Of a stretch of 64,000 nt of DNA, positions 17,667-29,490 are shown one piece after another. The stretch covers positions 124,001 through 188,000 of the forward strand of contig NZ_JAIFZS010000013.1 of the NCBI RefSeq assembly GCF_019710635.1, given 5' to 3'. The number at the start of each line of letters is the position of its first letter. Within the stretch, counting starts at the first letter, position 1. Source of the stretch: Mycolicibacterium xanthum. GTDB taxonomy: Bacteria > Actinomycetota > Actinomycetes > Mycobacteriales > Mycobacteriaceae. The notes below the pieces were generated by a model, which worked only from the letters and a program-made list of their open reading frames with translations, made no database searches and was not told the origin of the DNA. Position numbers and translations under genes: made by a program.

Positions 17667-17750
17667 GCCCTCGTCGAGACTGCGCTGGCGGCGTCAGCCC
17701 TCGTTGAGACTGCGTCTGCGGCCTGAGCTCTCGTTGAGACTGCGCTGGCG
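17661..17750. repeat. Three tandem 30-bp repeats after the HAD-like gene
   Basis: Units at 17661-17690, 17691-17720 and 17721-17750 share the frame GCCTGAGCCCTCGT then GAGACTGCGCTGGCG, with a few substitutions each. The first unit supplies the TGA stop of the HAD-like gene. The array sits between two convergent genes and is followed by about 45 bases before the mmsB end. It has no inverted symmetry strong enough to be an obvious terminator. Confidence 0.85.
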
Positions 17751-17794
17751 GAGAGGAATTCCAAGTGGAGCCCGCCGCCAGTGCAGTATGAACG

Positions 17795-18667
17795 TCAGCC
17801 CCGCAGCATCTCGATCACGGCGCTGAAGTCCTTGTCCGCGTTGTCCTCGGCGAACTTCGCGTAGATCTCGGCGGCGTGCGCGCCCAGCGGTGCGGCCGAA
17901 CCCGTTGAGTTCACCGCGTCCATCGCCAGGCCGAGGTCCTTGTTCATCAGGGCGGTCGCGAAGCCCGGCTTGAAGTCGTTGTTGGCCGGTGACGTCGGGA
18001 CCGGTCCCGGCACCGGGCAGTTGGTGTGCACGGCCCAGCAGTTGCCGGTGGCGCCGGTGATCACGTCGAACAGCGACTGGGCGGGCAGTCCGAGCTTGTC
18101 GGCCAGCACGAACGCCTCGCCGATCGCGATCTGCTGCACCGCGAGCACCATGTTGTTGCACAGCTTGGCGGCCTGTCCGGCACCCGAGGCGCCGCAGTGG
18201 ATGATCTTCCCCGCCATCGGTTCCAGCACCGGCTTGGCGCGTGCGACTGCATCTTCCGAACCGCCGACCATGAAGGCCAGCGTGCCCGCGGTCGCGCCCT
18301 TGATGCCGCCCGACACCGGCGCGTCGATCTGGGCCAGCCCGCGCTCGGCGGCCTGGGCGTGGATGGTGCGCGCATCGTCGACCGAGATCGTCGAGGTGTC
18401 GATCAACAGCGCGCCGGTCTTGGCCGCCGGCAGCACCTCGGCGTAGCAGGCCTTGACGATGGCGCCGTTGGGCAGCGACGTGATGATCACGTCGGCGTCG
18501 ACGACGGCCTCGGCGCCGCTGTCGAACACCGTCGCACCCTTGGCGGCCGCCGCGTCCTTCAGCGCGGCCACCAGGTCGAAGCCGTGCACGGTGTGGCCGG
18601 CACCCAGCAGGTTGGCCGCCATCGGGCCGCCCATGTTGCCCAATCCCAGAAACGCGACAGTCGTCAT
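17795..18667 (-). CDS. mmsB: 3-hydroxyisobutyrate dehydrogenase
   Basis: MmsB oxidises 3-hydroxyisobutyrate to methylmalonate semialdehyde with NAD in valine degradation. The 290-residue protein starts with the Rossmann motif GLGNMGGPMAANLLGAGH, has the substrate-binding DAPVSGG and the catalytic Lys in GQAAKLCNNM. It is the last gene of an mmsA-acyl-CoA dehydrogenase-mmsB run, the same set as Rv0753c-Rv0751c. GGAGGG precedes the ATG. Confidence 0.94.
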   Translation of the reverse strand: MTTVAFLGLGNMGGPMAANLLGAGHTVHGFDLVAALKDAAAAKGATVFDSGAEAVVDADVIITSLPNGAIVKACYAEVLPAAKTGALLIDTSTISVDDARTIHAQAAERGLAQIDAPVSGGIKGATAGTLAFMVGGSEDAVARAKPVLEPMAGKIIHCGASGAGQAAKLCNNMVLAVQQIAIGEAFVLADKLGLPAQSLFDVITGATGNCWAVHTNCPVPGPVPTSPANNDFKPGFATALMNKDLGLAMDAVNSTGSAAPLGAHAAEIYAKFAEDNADKDFSAVIEMLRG

Positions 18668-18691
18668 CGACCCTCCATGTGTTCAGCAGCG

Positions 18692-19858
18692 CTAGACGCC
18701 GGCGCGTGCCCGGCCGGCGACCGCGCGGCCGATCACCACCCGCATGATCTCGTTGGTCCCTTCCAGGATGCGGTGCACCCGCAGATCCCGGACGATTTTC
18801 TCCAGTCCGTACTCCCGCAGATAGCCGTAGCCGCCATGCAGCTGCAGGGCCTTGTCGGCGACGTCGAAGCAGGCGTCGGTGACGTACAGCTTGGCCATCG
18901 CGCACAGCTCGACCTTGTCGGGGTGGTTGTCGTCCAGGGCGTGGGCGGCCCGCCACAGCATCATCCGCGACGTCTCCAGCGCGGTGGCCATGTCGGCCAG
19001 CGTGAACCGGACCGTCGGTTCGTCGAGCAGCGGCCCGCCGAACGCGTGCCGGTCAGCCAGGTAGGCGGCGGCCTTGTCGTGCGCGGCCTGCGCGCCGCCC
19101 AGCGAGCAGGCCGCGATGTTGATACGTCCGCCGTTGAGACCGCTCATCGCGATGCCGAACCCGGTGCCCTCCCCGTCGGCGCCGCCCAGCATCGCCTCGG
19201 CGGGCACCCGGACACCGTCGAGGACCACCTGGGCGGTGGGCTGGGCGATCCAGCCCATCTTCTGCTCATCAGCGCCGAAACTCAGCCCCGGCGTGCCCTT
19301 TTCGACCAGGAACGTCGAGATGCCGCGGGGCCCTTCACTTCCGGTCCTGGCCATCACCACGTAGACGTCCGACGAGCCGGCGCCGGAGATGAACTGCTTG
19401 ACCCCGTCCAGCACGAAGTCCGACCCGGAGCGAACGGCCTTGGTGCGCAACGCACCCGCGTCGGAGCCCGCGCCCGGCTCGGTCAGGCAGTAGCTTGCGA
19501 TGGCGTCCATCGACGCCAGCCGGGGCACCCAGGTCTTGCGTTGCTCCTCGGTGCCGAACGTGTCGACCATCCACGCGCACATGTTGTGGATCGACAGGAA
19601 CGCCGCGACGGTCGGATCGGCGATGGCGAGCTGCTCGAAGATCCGGACCGCGTCGATGCGCCGCAACCCGGTGCCGCCGACGTCCTCGCGGCAGTAGATC
19701 GCGGCCATCCCGAGTTCCGCGGCGTCGCGCAACGCGTCGGTCGGGAAGTGGTGCTTTTCGTCCCATTCCAGCGCATACGGTGCCAGGCGCTTGTCGGCGA
19801 ACGCTGCCGCCGTTTCGGCGATCACCCGTTCGTCCTCGTCGAGGCCGAAGTAGTCCAT
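18692..19858 (-). CDS. fadE9: Acyl-CoA dehydrogenase, isobutyryl-CoA type (FadE9-like)
   Basis: This 388-residue flavoenzyme has the acyl-CoA dehydrogenase blocks LTEPGAGSDAGALRTKA (FAD/substrate contact), GGYGYLREYGLEKIVRDLR and RILEGTNEIMRVVIGR. The Glu of EGTNEI is the expected catalytic base position. Its place between mmsA and mmsB makes oxidation of isobutyryl-CoA to methacrylyl-CoA, an earlier step of valine breakdown, the likely reaction; this is context-based. It starts 14 bases after the mmsA stop. Confidence 0.88.
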   Translation of the reverse strand: MDYFGLDEDERVIAETAAAFADKRLAPYALEWDEKHHFPTDALRDAAELGMAAIYCREDVGGTGLRRIDAVRIFEQLAIADPTVAAFLSIHNMCAWMVDTFGTEEQRKTWVPRLASMDAIASYCLTEPGAGSDAGALRTKAVRSGSDFVLDGVKQFISGAGSSDVYVVMARTGSEGPRGISTFLVEKGTPGLSFGADEQKMGWIAQPTAQVVLDGVRVPAEAMLGGADGEGTGFGIAMSGLNGGRINIAACSLGGAQAAHDKAAAYLADRHAFGGPLLDEPTVRFTLADMATALETSRMMLWRAAHALDDNHPDKVELCAMAKLYVTDACFDVADKALQLHGGYGYLREYGLEKIVRDLRVHRILEGTNEIMRVVIGRAVAGRARAGV

Positions 19859-19872
19859 CGGGAACGTCAGCC

Positions 19873-21390
19873 CTACTTCATGGTGGGGATGACGAACTCG
19901 GCCCCGTGCGAACCCGCCGGCCAGCGCTGCGTCACAGTCTTGACCTTGGTGTAGAACTGGATCGACGCCGGCCCGTGCTGGTTGAGGTCGCCGAAGCCGG
20001 AGCGCTTCCAGCCGCCGAAGGTGTGGTAGGCCACCGGAACCGGGATCGGGACGTTGACGCCCACCATGCCGACCTGCACCCGGGAGACGAAGTCACGCGC
20101 GGTGTCGCCGTCGCGGGTGAACACCGCCACGCCGTTGCCGTACTCGTGCTCGGTCGGCAGGCTCAGCGCTTCCTCATAATCCTTCGCGCGGACCATGCAC
20201 AGCACGGGTCCGAAGATCTCGTCGGTGTAGATCGACATGTCGGTGGTGACGTGGTCGAACAGCGTCGGTCCGATGAAGTAACCACCCTCGAGGCTCGCGT
20301 CGTCGAAGGTCATCTCGTCGGAGGCACGCTCGCGGCCGTCGACCACCAGCTCGGCGCCGGACTCCACACCTTGGCCGATGTAGTCGCGGACCCGCTTGAG
20401 GGCGGCCTCGGTGACCAGCGGGCCGTAGTCGGCCTTCGGGTCCAGGCTGTGGCCGACGCGCAGCTGGTTGATCCGCTCGACGAGCCGGTTGCGCAGGCGG
20501 TTCGCGGTCTCCTCGCCGACCGGCACCGCCACGCTGATCGCCATGCAGCGCTCACCGGCGCTGCCGTATCCGGCGCCGATCAGCGCGTCCACCGCCTGAT
20601 CCATGTCGGCGTCGGGCATCACGATCATGTGGTTCTTCGCGCCGCCGAAGCACTGCGAGCGCTTCCCGTTGGCGGCGGAGGTGGAGTAGATGTACTGCGC
20701 GATGTCGGAGCTGCCGACGAACCCGATCGCGTGGACGTCCGGGTGGGTCAGGATCGCGTCGACCGCCTCCTTGTCGCCCTGGACGACCTGGAACACGCCC
20801 GGAGGCAGCCCGGCCTCCAGGAAGAGCTCGGCCAGCCGCACCGGAACCGACGGGTCGCGCTCGGACGGCTTGAGAATGAAGGCGTTGCCGCAGGCCAGCG
20901 CCGGGCCGGCCTTCCAGAGCGGGATCATCGCCGGGAAGTTGAACGGCGTGATGCCGGCGACGACGCCGAGCGGCTGGCGCAACGAGTAGACGTCGATGCC
21001 GGTGCCGGCGCCCTCGGTGTACTCACCCTTGATCAGGTGCGGGATGCCGATCGCGAACTCGATGACCTCGATGCCGCGCTGGATATCACCCTTGGAGTCG
21101 GGAATCGTCTTGCCGTGCTCGATGCTGAGCAGTTCCGCCAACTCCTCCATGTTGGCGTTGACCAACTCGATGAACTTCATCATCACGCGGGCCCGACGTT
21201 GCGGGTTGAACGCCGCCCACTGCTTCTGCGCCTCGACCGCCGAGGCGACCGCGCTGTCGACGTCCGCCTTGGACGCCAGGACCACCTGCGCCTGCACCGC
21301 TCCGGTGCTCGGGTTCATCACATCGGCGGTCCGGGTGGACGACAGCTCGGTGCGCTTGCCGTCGATGAAATGGGGAACCCGTGTGGTCAT
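19873..21390 (-). CDS. mmsA: Methylmalonate-semialdehyde dehydrogenase (CoA-acylating)
   Basis: MmsA converts methylmalonate semialdehyde, NAD and CoA to propionyl-CoA, closing valine degradation. The 505-residue aldehyde dehydrogenase has N151 in ITPFNFPAMIP, the cofactor-binding GFVGSS and catalytic C282 in GSAGERCMAISVAV. It is first in the operon, with a good -35/-10 promoter and an overlapping palindrome upstream. The C-terminal GGWKRSGFGDLNQHG is also standard for the family. Confidence 0.94.
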   Translation of the reverse strand: MTTRVPHFIDGKRTELSSTRTADVMNPSTGAVQAQVVLASKADVDSAVASAVEAQKQWAAFNPQRRARVMMKFIELVNANMEELAELLSIEHGKTIPDSKGDIQRGIEVIEFAIGIPHLIKGEYTEGAGTGIDVYSLRQPLGVVAGITPFNFPAMIPLWKAGPALACGNAFILKPSERDPSVPVRLAELFLEAGLPPGVFQVVQGDKEAVDAILTHPDVHAIGFVGSSDIAQYIYSTSAANGKRSQCFGGAKNHMIVMPDADMDQAVDALIGAGYGSAGERCMAISVAVPVGEETANRLRNRLVERINQLRVGHSLDPKADYGPLVTEAALKRVRDYIGQGVESGAELVVDGRERASDEMTFDDASLEGGYFIGPTLFDHVTTDMSIYTDEIFGPVLCMVRAKDYEEALSLPTEHEYGNGVAVFTRDGDTARDFVSRVQVGMVGVNVPIPVPVAYHTFGGWKRSGFGDLNQHGPASIQFYTKVKTVTQRWPAGSHGAEFVIPTMK

Positions 21391-21414
21391 TTGTCAGCCT
21401 TCCGAAACGTGGAT

Positions 21415-21452
21415 ACTTGGATATCCTAGTAATCCTGTCCTCGGGATGGCAA
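21415..21452 (-). promoter_or_regulatory. mmsA promoter with overlapping palindromic operator
   Basis: On the minus strand TTGCCA (21452-21447), an 18-base spacer and TAGGAT (21428-21423) form a SigA-like promoter reading into mmsA. The 16-bp near-palindrome ACTTGGATATCCTAGT (21415-21430, one mismatched pair) covers the -10 and its start-side flank. A repressor bound there would block the operon. The regulator is unidentified; a TetR gene lies about 800 bases away but no direct evidence links it. Confidence 0.6.
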
Positions 21453-21638
21453 GCGCCCCCACTGAGATGCTCCGATGGCGGCATCGACCTGGCGCGGGCC
21501 GTGGTCGACCGGCTGTTGGCCTCGGGCGGATTCGGCTGGCTCGAAGCGGCTATGGATGTCTTGGTTGTGGCGCCGCTGGCACTCGGTGGCGCTGCCGCAG
21601 AACTCGAAGGATCGCGGCTGCGGCCCGATGAGACCGAG

Positions 21639-22133
21639 TCACGCCACGCGCGCCCTCCGTGGGTCGCTCAGCGGGATCGGCACGGTCGGCGCCCGGTCGG
21701 CGGGTGGCGCACTTGCGGCCCTGGTCTCGGACCACCGCGCTGACGCCGGTCGTGGATGTGGATACAGATGTGGCTGGCGGGTGGCACGCGGACGGCTGGG
21801 GCGGGGCGGAGCGGCCACGTCGACCGGCACAGGACGGCCGGCGTCCGCAGGAGGTTTCGCCGATACGCGGGCCGTGGTCTTCCTGGCCACCTGGACGACC
21901 ACCGCGACGACGGCCAACACGGAAAGCAGGTCGGATTCCGTGATTCCGTGGCCAGGACTGATAACGGCGAGGATGCGTCCCTCCAACCGCCCGTTGACAA
22001 AGGGCCAGAGAGCGGCGAAGGCCAGCACCGACAGGATCGAAGCCCGGTTCGGCCGTGCCAAACACCATGCAAGCGAGGCGAAGAGCGCGTTCATTGCCAA
22101 CATGCTGTGGAACACCTGGTTCGGATCGAGCAC
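21639..22133 (-). CDS. Hypothetical small membrane protein
   Basis: The 164-residue frame starts at GTG with GAGGAG about seven bases upstream. It encodes two or three hydrophobic segments (about 7-25 MLAMNALFASLAWCLA, 31-45 and 65-82 LLSVLAVVAVVVQVA), then a Pro/Arg-rich cytoplasmic-looking tail with no recognised domain. The C-terminal low-complexity half may be poorly conserved. The other strand and frames here are also open, so coding status rests on the ribosome-binding site and the clean hydrophobic pattern. It follows the TetR gene on the same strand after 94 bases. Confidence 0.55.
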   Translation of the reverse strand: MLDPNQVFHSMLAMNALFASLAWCLARPNRASILSVLAFAALWPFVNGRLEGRILAVISPGHGITESDLLSVLAVVAVVVQVARKTTARVSAKPPADAGRPVPVDVAAPPRPSRPRATRQPHLYPHPRPASARWSETRAASAPPADRAPTVPIPLSDPRRARVA

Positions 22134-22227
22134 GGACTCTCCTCACGGGGCATCACCACTTGTCGGCTTGCTCATCCGTATCGTCGGCATCGGCGGCGGC
22201 GTTACCACGCCGGCGGCGCGGCACACG

Positions 22228-22845
22228 TCACGGCTTCACCGGCCCGGCGTGCCGTTGTGGCCGACGCCGGAAATCGGACTGCTCGGAGGCTGGGGGAGTG
22301 AGCGCGTCGAAGGCGAGTGCCAGGTAGCGACGACGCGGACCGCGAGGCAGGTTCATCTGAACCGCGCTGGCGACGATCATCGCGATCAGCGTCGCGGCCT
22401 CCTCGGCCGTGACGTCGGCGCGGATCAGGCGGACGGCCTTGGTCCGGGCGATGAGGTCCTCGAGGCGTGCCGAGTCGCGCGTCATGAATCGCGCCGTGAC
22501 CGCGGCGAGGCCGTCGATTGATGACAACAACTCCGATTGGTGCATCATCGTCGTCGCGAAGTCGTCGATGATGTCGAGGACCATCTGCCGCAGCGATGTC
22601 CGGTCGAGGTCGAGATCGAGTATCGCCGTGCGCACGTCGCGGTCGAAGATCTCCTGGAAGACCGCCACTGCGAGGGCCTGACGGTTGGGGAAGTGCCGGT
22701 AGAGCGTGGCTTCCGACACCCCCGCCGCCGCCGCGACCTTGCTCAACGTCGCCCCCGCGCCCTCACGGGCGAACAGCAGGCGGGCGGCGGTGACAATCCT
22801 GTCGGTATTGGCGGCAGCGTCGGATCGTCGGTGGTCAGGGGGCAT
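22228..22845 (-). CDS. TetR-family transcriptional regulator
   Basis: This 205-residue protein has the TetR helix-turn-helix at residues about 15-60: ARLLFAREGAGATLSKVAAA then VSEATLYRHFPNRQAL. The C-terminal ligand-binding part is helical and ends in a basic tail (RRRPQRHAGPVKP). Ligand and targets are unknown. The ATG has an extended -10 immediately upstream and no ribosome-binding site, suggesting a leaderless transcript. The next gene on this strand is a small membrane protein, a plausible target. Confidence 0.87.
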   Translation of the reverse strand: MPPDHRRSDAAANTDRIVTAARLLFAREGAGATLSKVAAAAGVSEATLYRHFPNRQALAVAVFQEIFDRDVRTAILDLDLDRTSLRQMVLDIIDDFATTMMHQSELLSSIDGLAAVTARFMTRDSARLEDLIARTKAVRLIRADVTAEEAATLIAMIVASAVQMNLPRGPRRRYLALAFDALTPPASEQSDFRRRPQRHAGPVKP

Positions 22846-23389
22846 TCCGGGAATTATCGCAATCGCTGAAGTGTGTCGCCCGCCATAACGGCGGCTGATA
22901 GTGGCGTCGGCGACAAATGATAGATGACCCTCACTTCATTCCTCTACCATTCTGCCCGTACGAGGTCGGGTCCTGGACGCGTTTCACGGCCGGACGCCGG
23001 CCCCGTTTCCGCGGCGCCGCCGCCGCTGTAACCGGCCATGCGTCGCCGATCGCCCTGTCGTTCGGTCCGCGCGGGCGCGCGCACAACCAGCATTCAATTT
23101 CGTTTGCCGTAAATGGCGGTATATCGCGGCAGTGAGCCCCGAAAAACTCCGCCTTTTGGAAAACCCCCGTCGGACTCCGCGGCTTCTCGGCAGACATGCT
23201 TTCCGGGATATTCCGCTCTTTAACAGCAGAAATGTGGCTCTTGCACATGAGAGTGTCAGCTACTTCCCAGTCTCGAGTTGAACATCGGTAAAACTCCATC
23301 ACGGTATTCGGCAGCCCGAATCGCGCGGGACATTGCGTTGCTATACGCTCGCCTGAGTTGCTTTGTTCCCACCCGCTGAGGAGAATGTG
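22846..23389. other. Non-coding stretch of lower GC between tetR and a secreted-protein gene
   Basis: About 540 bases hold no supported gene. The GC content is visibly lower than in the neighbours (for example around 23090-23160 and 23210-23300). TGCCG at about 23104 and CGGCA at about 23130 could close a weak hairpin. GAGGAG at 23378-23383 is the ribosome-binding site of the next gene. Short frames on the plus strand (22917 on) have neither a ribosome-binding site nor a family resemblance. Confidence 0.5.
22853..22861 (-). promoter_or_regulatory. Extended -10 giving a leaderless tetR mRNA
   Basis: On the minus strand TGCGATAAT (22861-22853) is an extended -10 hexamer (TGN-GATAAT) ending seven bases before the TetR ATG at 22845. 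No Shine-Dalgarno sequence lies between. This is the geometry of mycobacterial leaderless transcripts. No convincing -35 is seen, in keeping with an extended -10 promoter. Confidence 0.6.
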
Positions 23390-24538
23390 ATGGCAATTCG
23401 ACACCCGCTTTCCGTCGGCGCAGCGGCGATCACAGTCGGCGCCCTGGTCGCTGCACCGGCCATTTCGCCGGCGCTCTCCATGCGAGAGCGAGCTGTCGTT
23501 TCGGAAACGGAGGTGCGGCTCAGCGCGACTCAGGGCTCGTGGGTCGATGTCGCGTCGGTGGACCCCGCGGCCCTCGTCGAGGGATTGCACCTGGTCGCCG
23601 CGGTGAGTTCGGCAGAAGATGCGCTGCTGCTGACCACCCAATCTGCGCAGGACTTCGTCGACGGGCTGGTCGAAGCCTACAAGGACGGCGAGCTGGGTGG
23701 CGTGCTCAGCTATGCGCTGTCGACGTTCAGCGATGCGGTGTTTCCGGCAGGTTCGGTCCCGTCGGAGTTGGTCAGCAGTTTCGTCGACGGTGGGCTGGGT
23801 GGCGTGCTCGGCTATGTGTCGTTGGCCGTCAGTGACGCGGTCTTCGGTCAGGACTCCTTCCCGTCGGATCTGGTCTCGGCGTACTTCGACGGCTATGGCG
23901 CGGATGCCGCCAACGGCTTCGGGGGAGTGCTGCTGTTCGTCCGCGACGATCTCCACGCCGCGCTTGGCAACGTGGTCACCGGCATCGTAGAACCCCGCAG
24001 CGAGGTGTTCGCCCTTGCGCCCCAGGTCTCGGCGGCGTCGGTCGCGGAGTCCGTCGATGGCGATGCCTCGACCGCGTCCGCCGAGCCAGATGCGACGGAC
24101 GGGCAGGCCGAACGGGTTGCCGACACGGGAGACGGCCTCGGCGAGGTGACCTCCGAAACGCCGGAAGTTGGGGCGGGGGCTGACGAGCACGCCGTGGACG
24201 CGGTCACCGAAACGCCGGAAGCGCCCGTCGAGGACGTCACGGCGCCCACCGACGGTGAATCCGAGATCGCAGACGGGTCGGAGGAGCCCGAGGCCGTAGG
24301 CGGGTCGGAGGAGGAATCCGACACCGCAGGCGAGTCCGAGGCCACAGAAGCTGCCGACACGCCTGGCTCCGACGAGAAGTCGGATACCTCCGATTCCGGT
24401 GAGAAGTCCGGTTCCGGTGAGAAGTCCGATGCCGGTGAGAAGTCCGGCGGTGGCGAGAAGTCCGGCGGTGGCGAGAAGTCCGGCGGTGGCGAGAAGTCCG
24501 GCGGTGGCGAGAAGTCCGGCGGTGGCGACAGCGACTAG
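23390..24538 (+). CDS. Secreted acidic protein with C-terminal GEKSGG repeats
   Basis: I do not recognise this 382-residue protein. It starts with a probable Sec signal peptide (MAIRHPLSVGAAAITVGALV then AAPAISPALS). Residues about 50-200 form a mostly helical domain with repeated phrases GGVLSYALSTFSDAVF and GGVLGYVSLAVSDAVF. The rest is acidic and low in complexity (Glu, Asp, Ala, Ser, Thr), ending in seven six-residue repeats of the type GEKSGG. The ATG was chosen for the GAGGAG six bases before it. The composition suggests a surface-exposed or secreted protein. No enzyme motif is visible. Confidence 0.72.
   Translation: MAIRHPLSVGAAAITVGALVAAPAISPALSMRERAVVSETEVRLSATQGSWVDVASVDPAALVEGLHLVAAVSSAEDALLLTTQSAQDFVDGLVEAYKDGELGGVLSYALSTFSDAVFPAGSVPSELVSSFVDGGLGGVLGYVSLAVSDAVFGQDSFPSDLVSAYFDGYGADAANGFGGVLLFVRDDLHAALGNVVTGIVEPRSEVFALAPQVSAASVAESVDGDASTASAEPDATDGQAERVADTGDGLGEVTSETPEVGAGADEHAVDAVTETPEAPVEDVTAPTDGESEIADGSEEPEAVGGSEEESDTAGESEATEAADTPGSDEKSDTSDSGEKSGSGEKSDAGEKSGGGEKSGGGEKSGGGEKSGGGEKSGGGDSD
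24398..24523 (+). repeat. Seven tandem 18-bp in-frame repeats encoding GEKSGG-type units
   Basis: Units of 18 bases begin at 24398, 24416, 24434, 24452, 24470, 24488 and 24506. The last four are identical (GGCGAGAAGTCCGGCGGT) and the first two vary in the last two codons. Because 18 is a multiple of three, gain or loss of units changes length without breaking the frame. Confidence 0.92.
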
Positions 24539-24554
24539 GTTCGCAGCCGGGTAG

Positions 24555-29339
<4,785 letters not shown>

Positions 29340-29403
29340 GGGGAATCCTTCCTGTGACCTATTCGGCTCCGGGCGGCCCTACGCGGCAGTGACGGCGATG
29401 ACG

Positions 29404-29430
29404 GCGGTGATCGCGGTGATCGCGGTGATG
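29404..29430. repeat. Three tandem 9-bp units upstream of the kinase gene
   Basis: GCGGTGATC occurs at 29404-29412 and 29413-29421, and as GCGGTGATG at 29422-29430, within the 151-base spacer between the kinase and the receiver-flavoprotein gene. A related GGCGATGAC lies just to the left. Nothing else, including a convincing promoter, was seen in this spacer. Confidence 0.6.
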
Positions 29431-29490
29431 TAGTGAAACGCGTGCCGCGTGGCATTGATTCCGCAGGTCGGCCATCTCCGGTACGCCCGG

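Noticed and set aside
17363..17764. Minus-strand frame with repeated VSTRAQAADA text
   Set aside because: Created by the 30-bp DNA repeat and then antisense to the HAD-like gene; no ribosome-binding site.
21475..22521. Long plus-strand frame across the small membrane-protein and tetR region
   Set aside because: No ribosome-binding site and no domain. The minus-strand frames have a good ribosome-binding site and a clear TetR domain. A phrase near 21485-21610 looks protein-like and could be a gene remnant, but cannot be supported.
22931..24190. Minus-strand frame opposite the repeat-tailed secreted protein
   Set aside because: It crosses the non-coding low-GC stretch and is antisense to a gene with a signal peptide and ribosome-binding site.
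29365..29381. GGCTCCGGGCGGCCCTA, a partial DosR-like sequence before the kinase gene
   Set aside because: The halves are out of register by one base and the GGGAC half is not recognisable.
29359..29475. 38-residue His/Arg-rich frame (HHRDHRDHRRHRRHC) in the spacer before the kinase gene
   Set aside because: The only GGAG lies one base before the ATG, too close for a ribosome-binding site, and the His/Arg pattern comes from the 9-bp repeat. Worth remembering only as a possible leader peptide.
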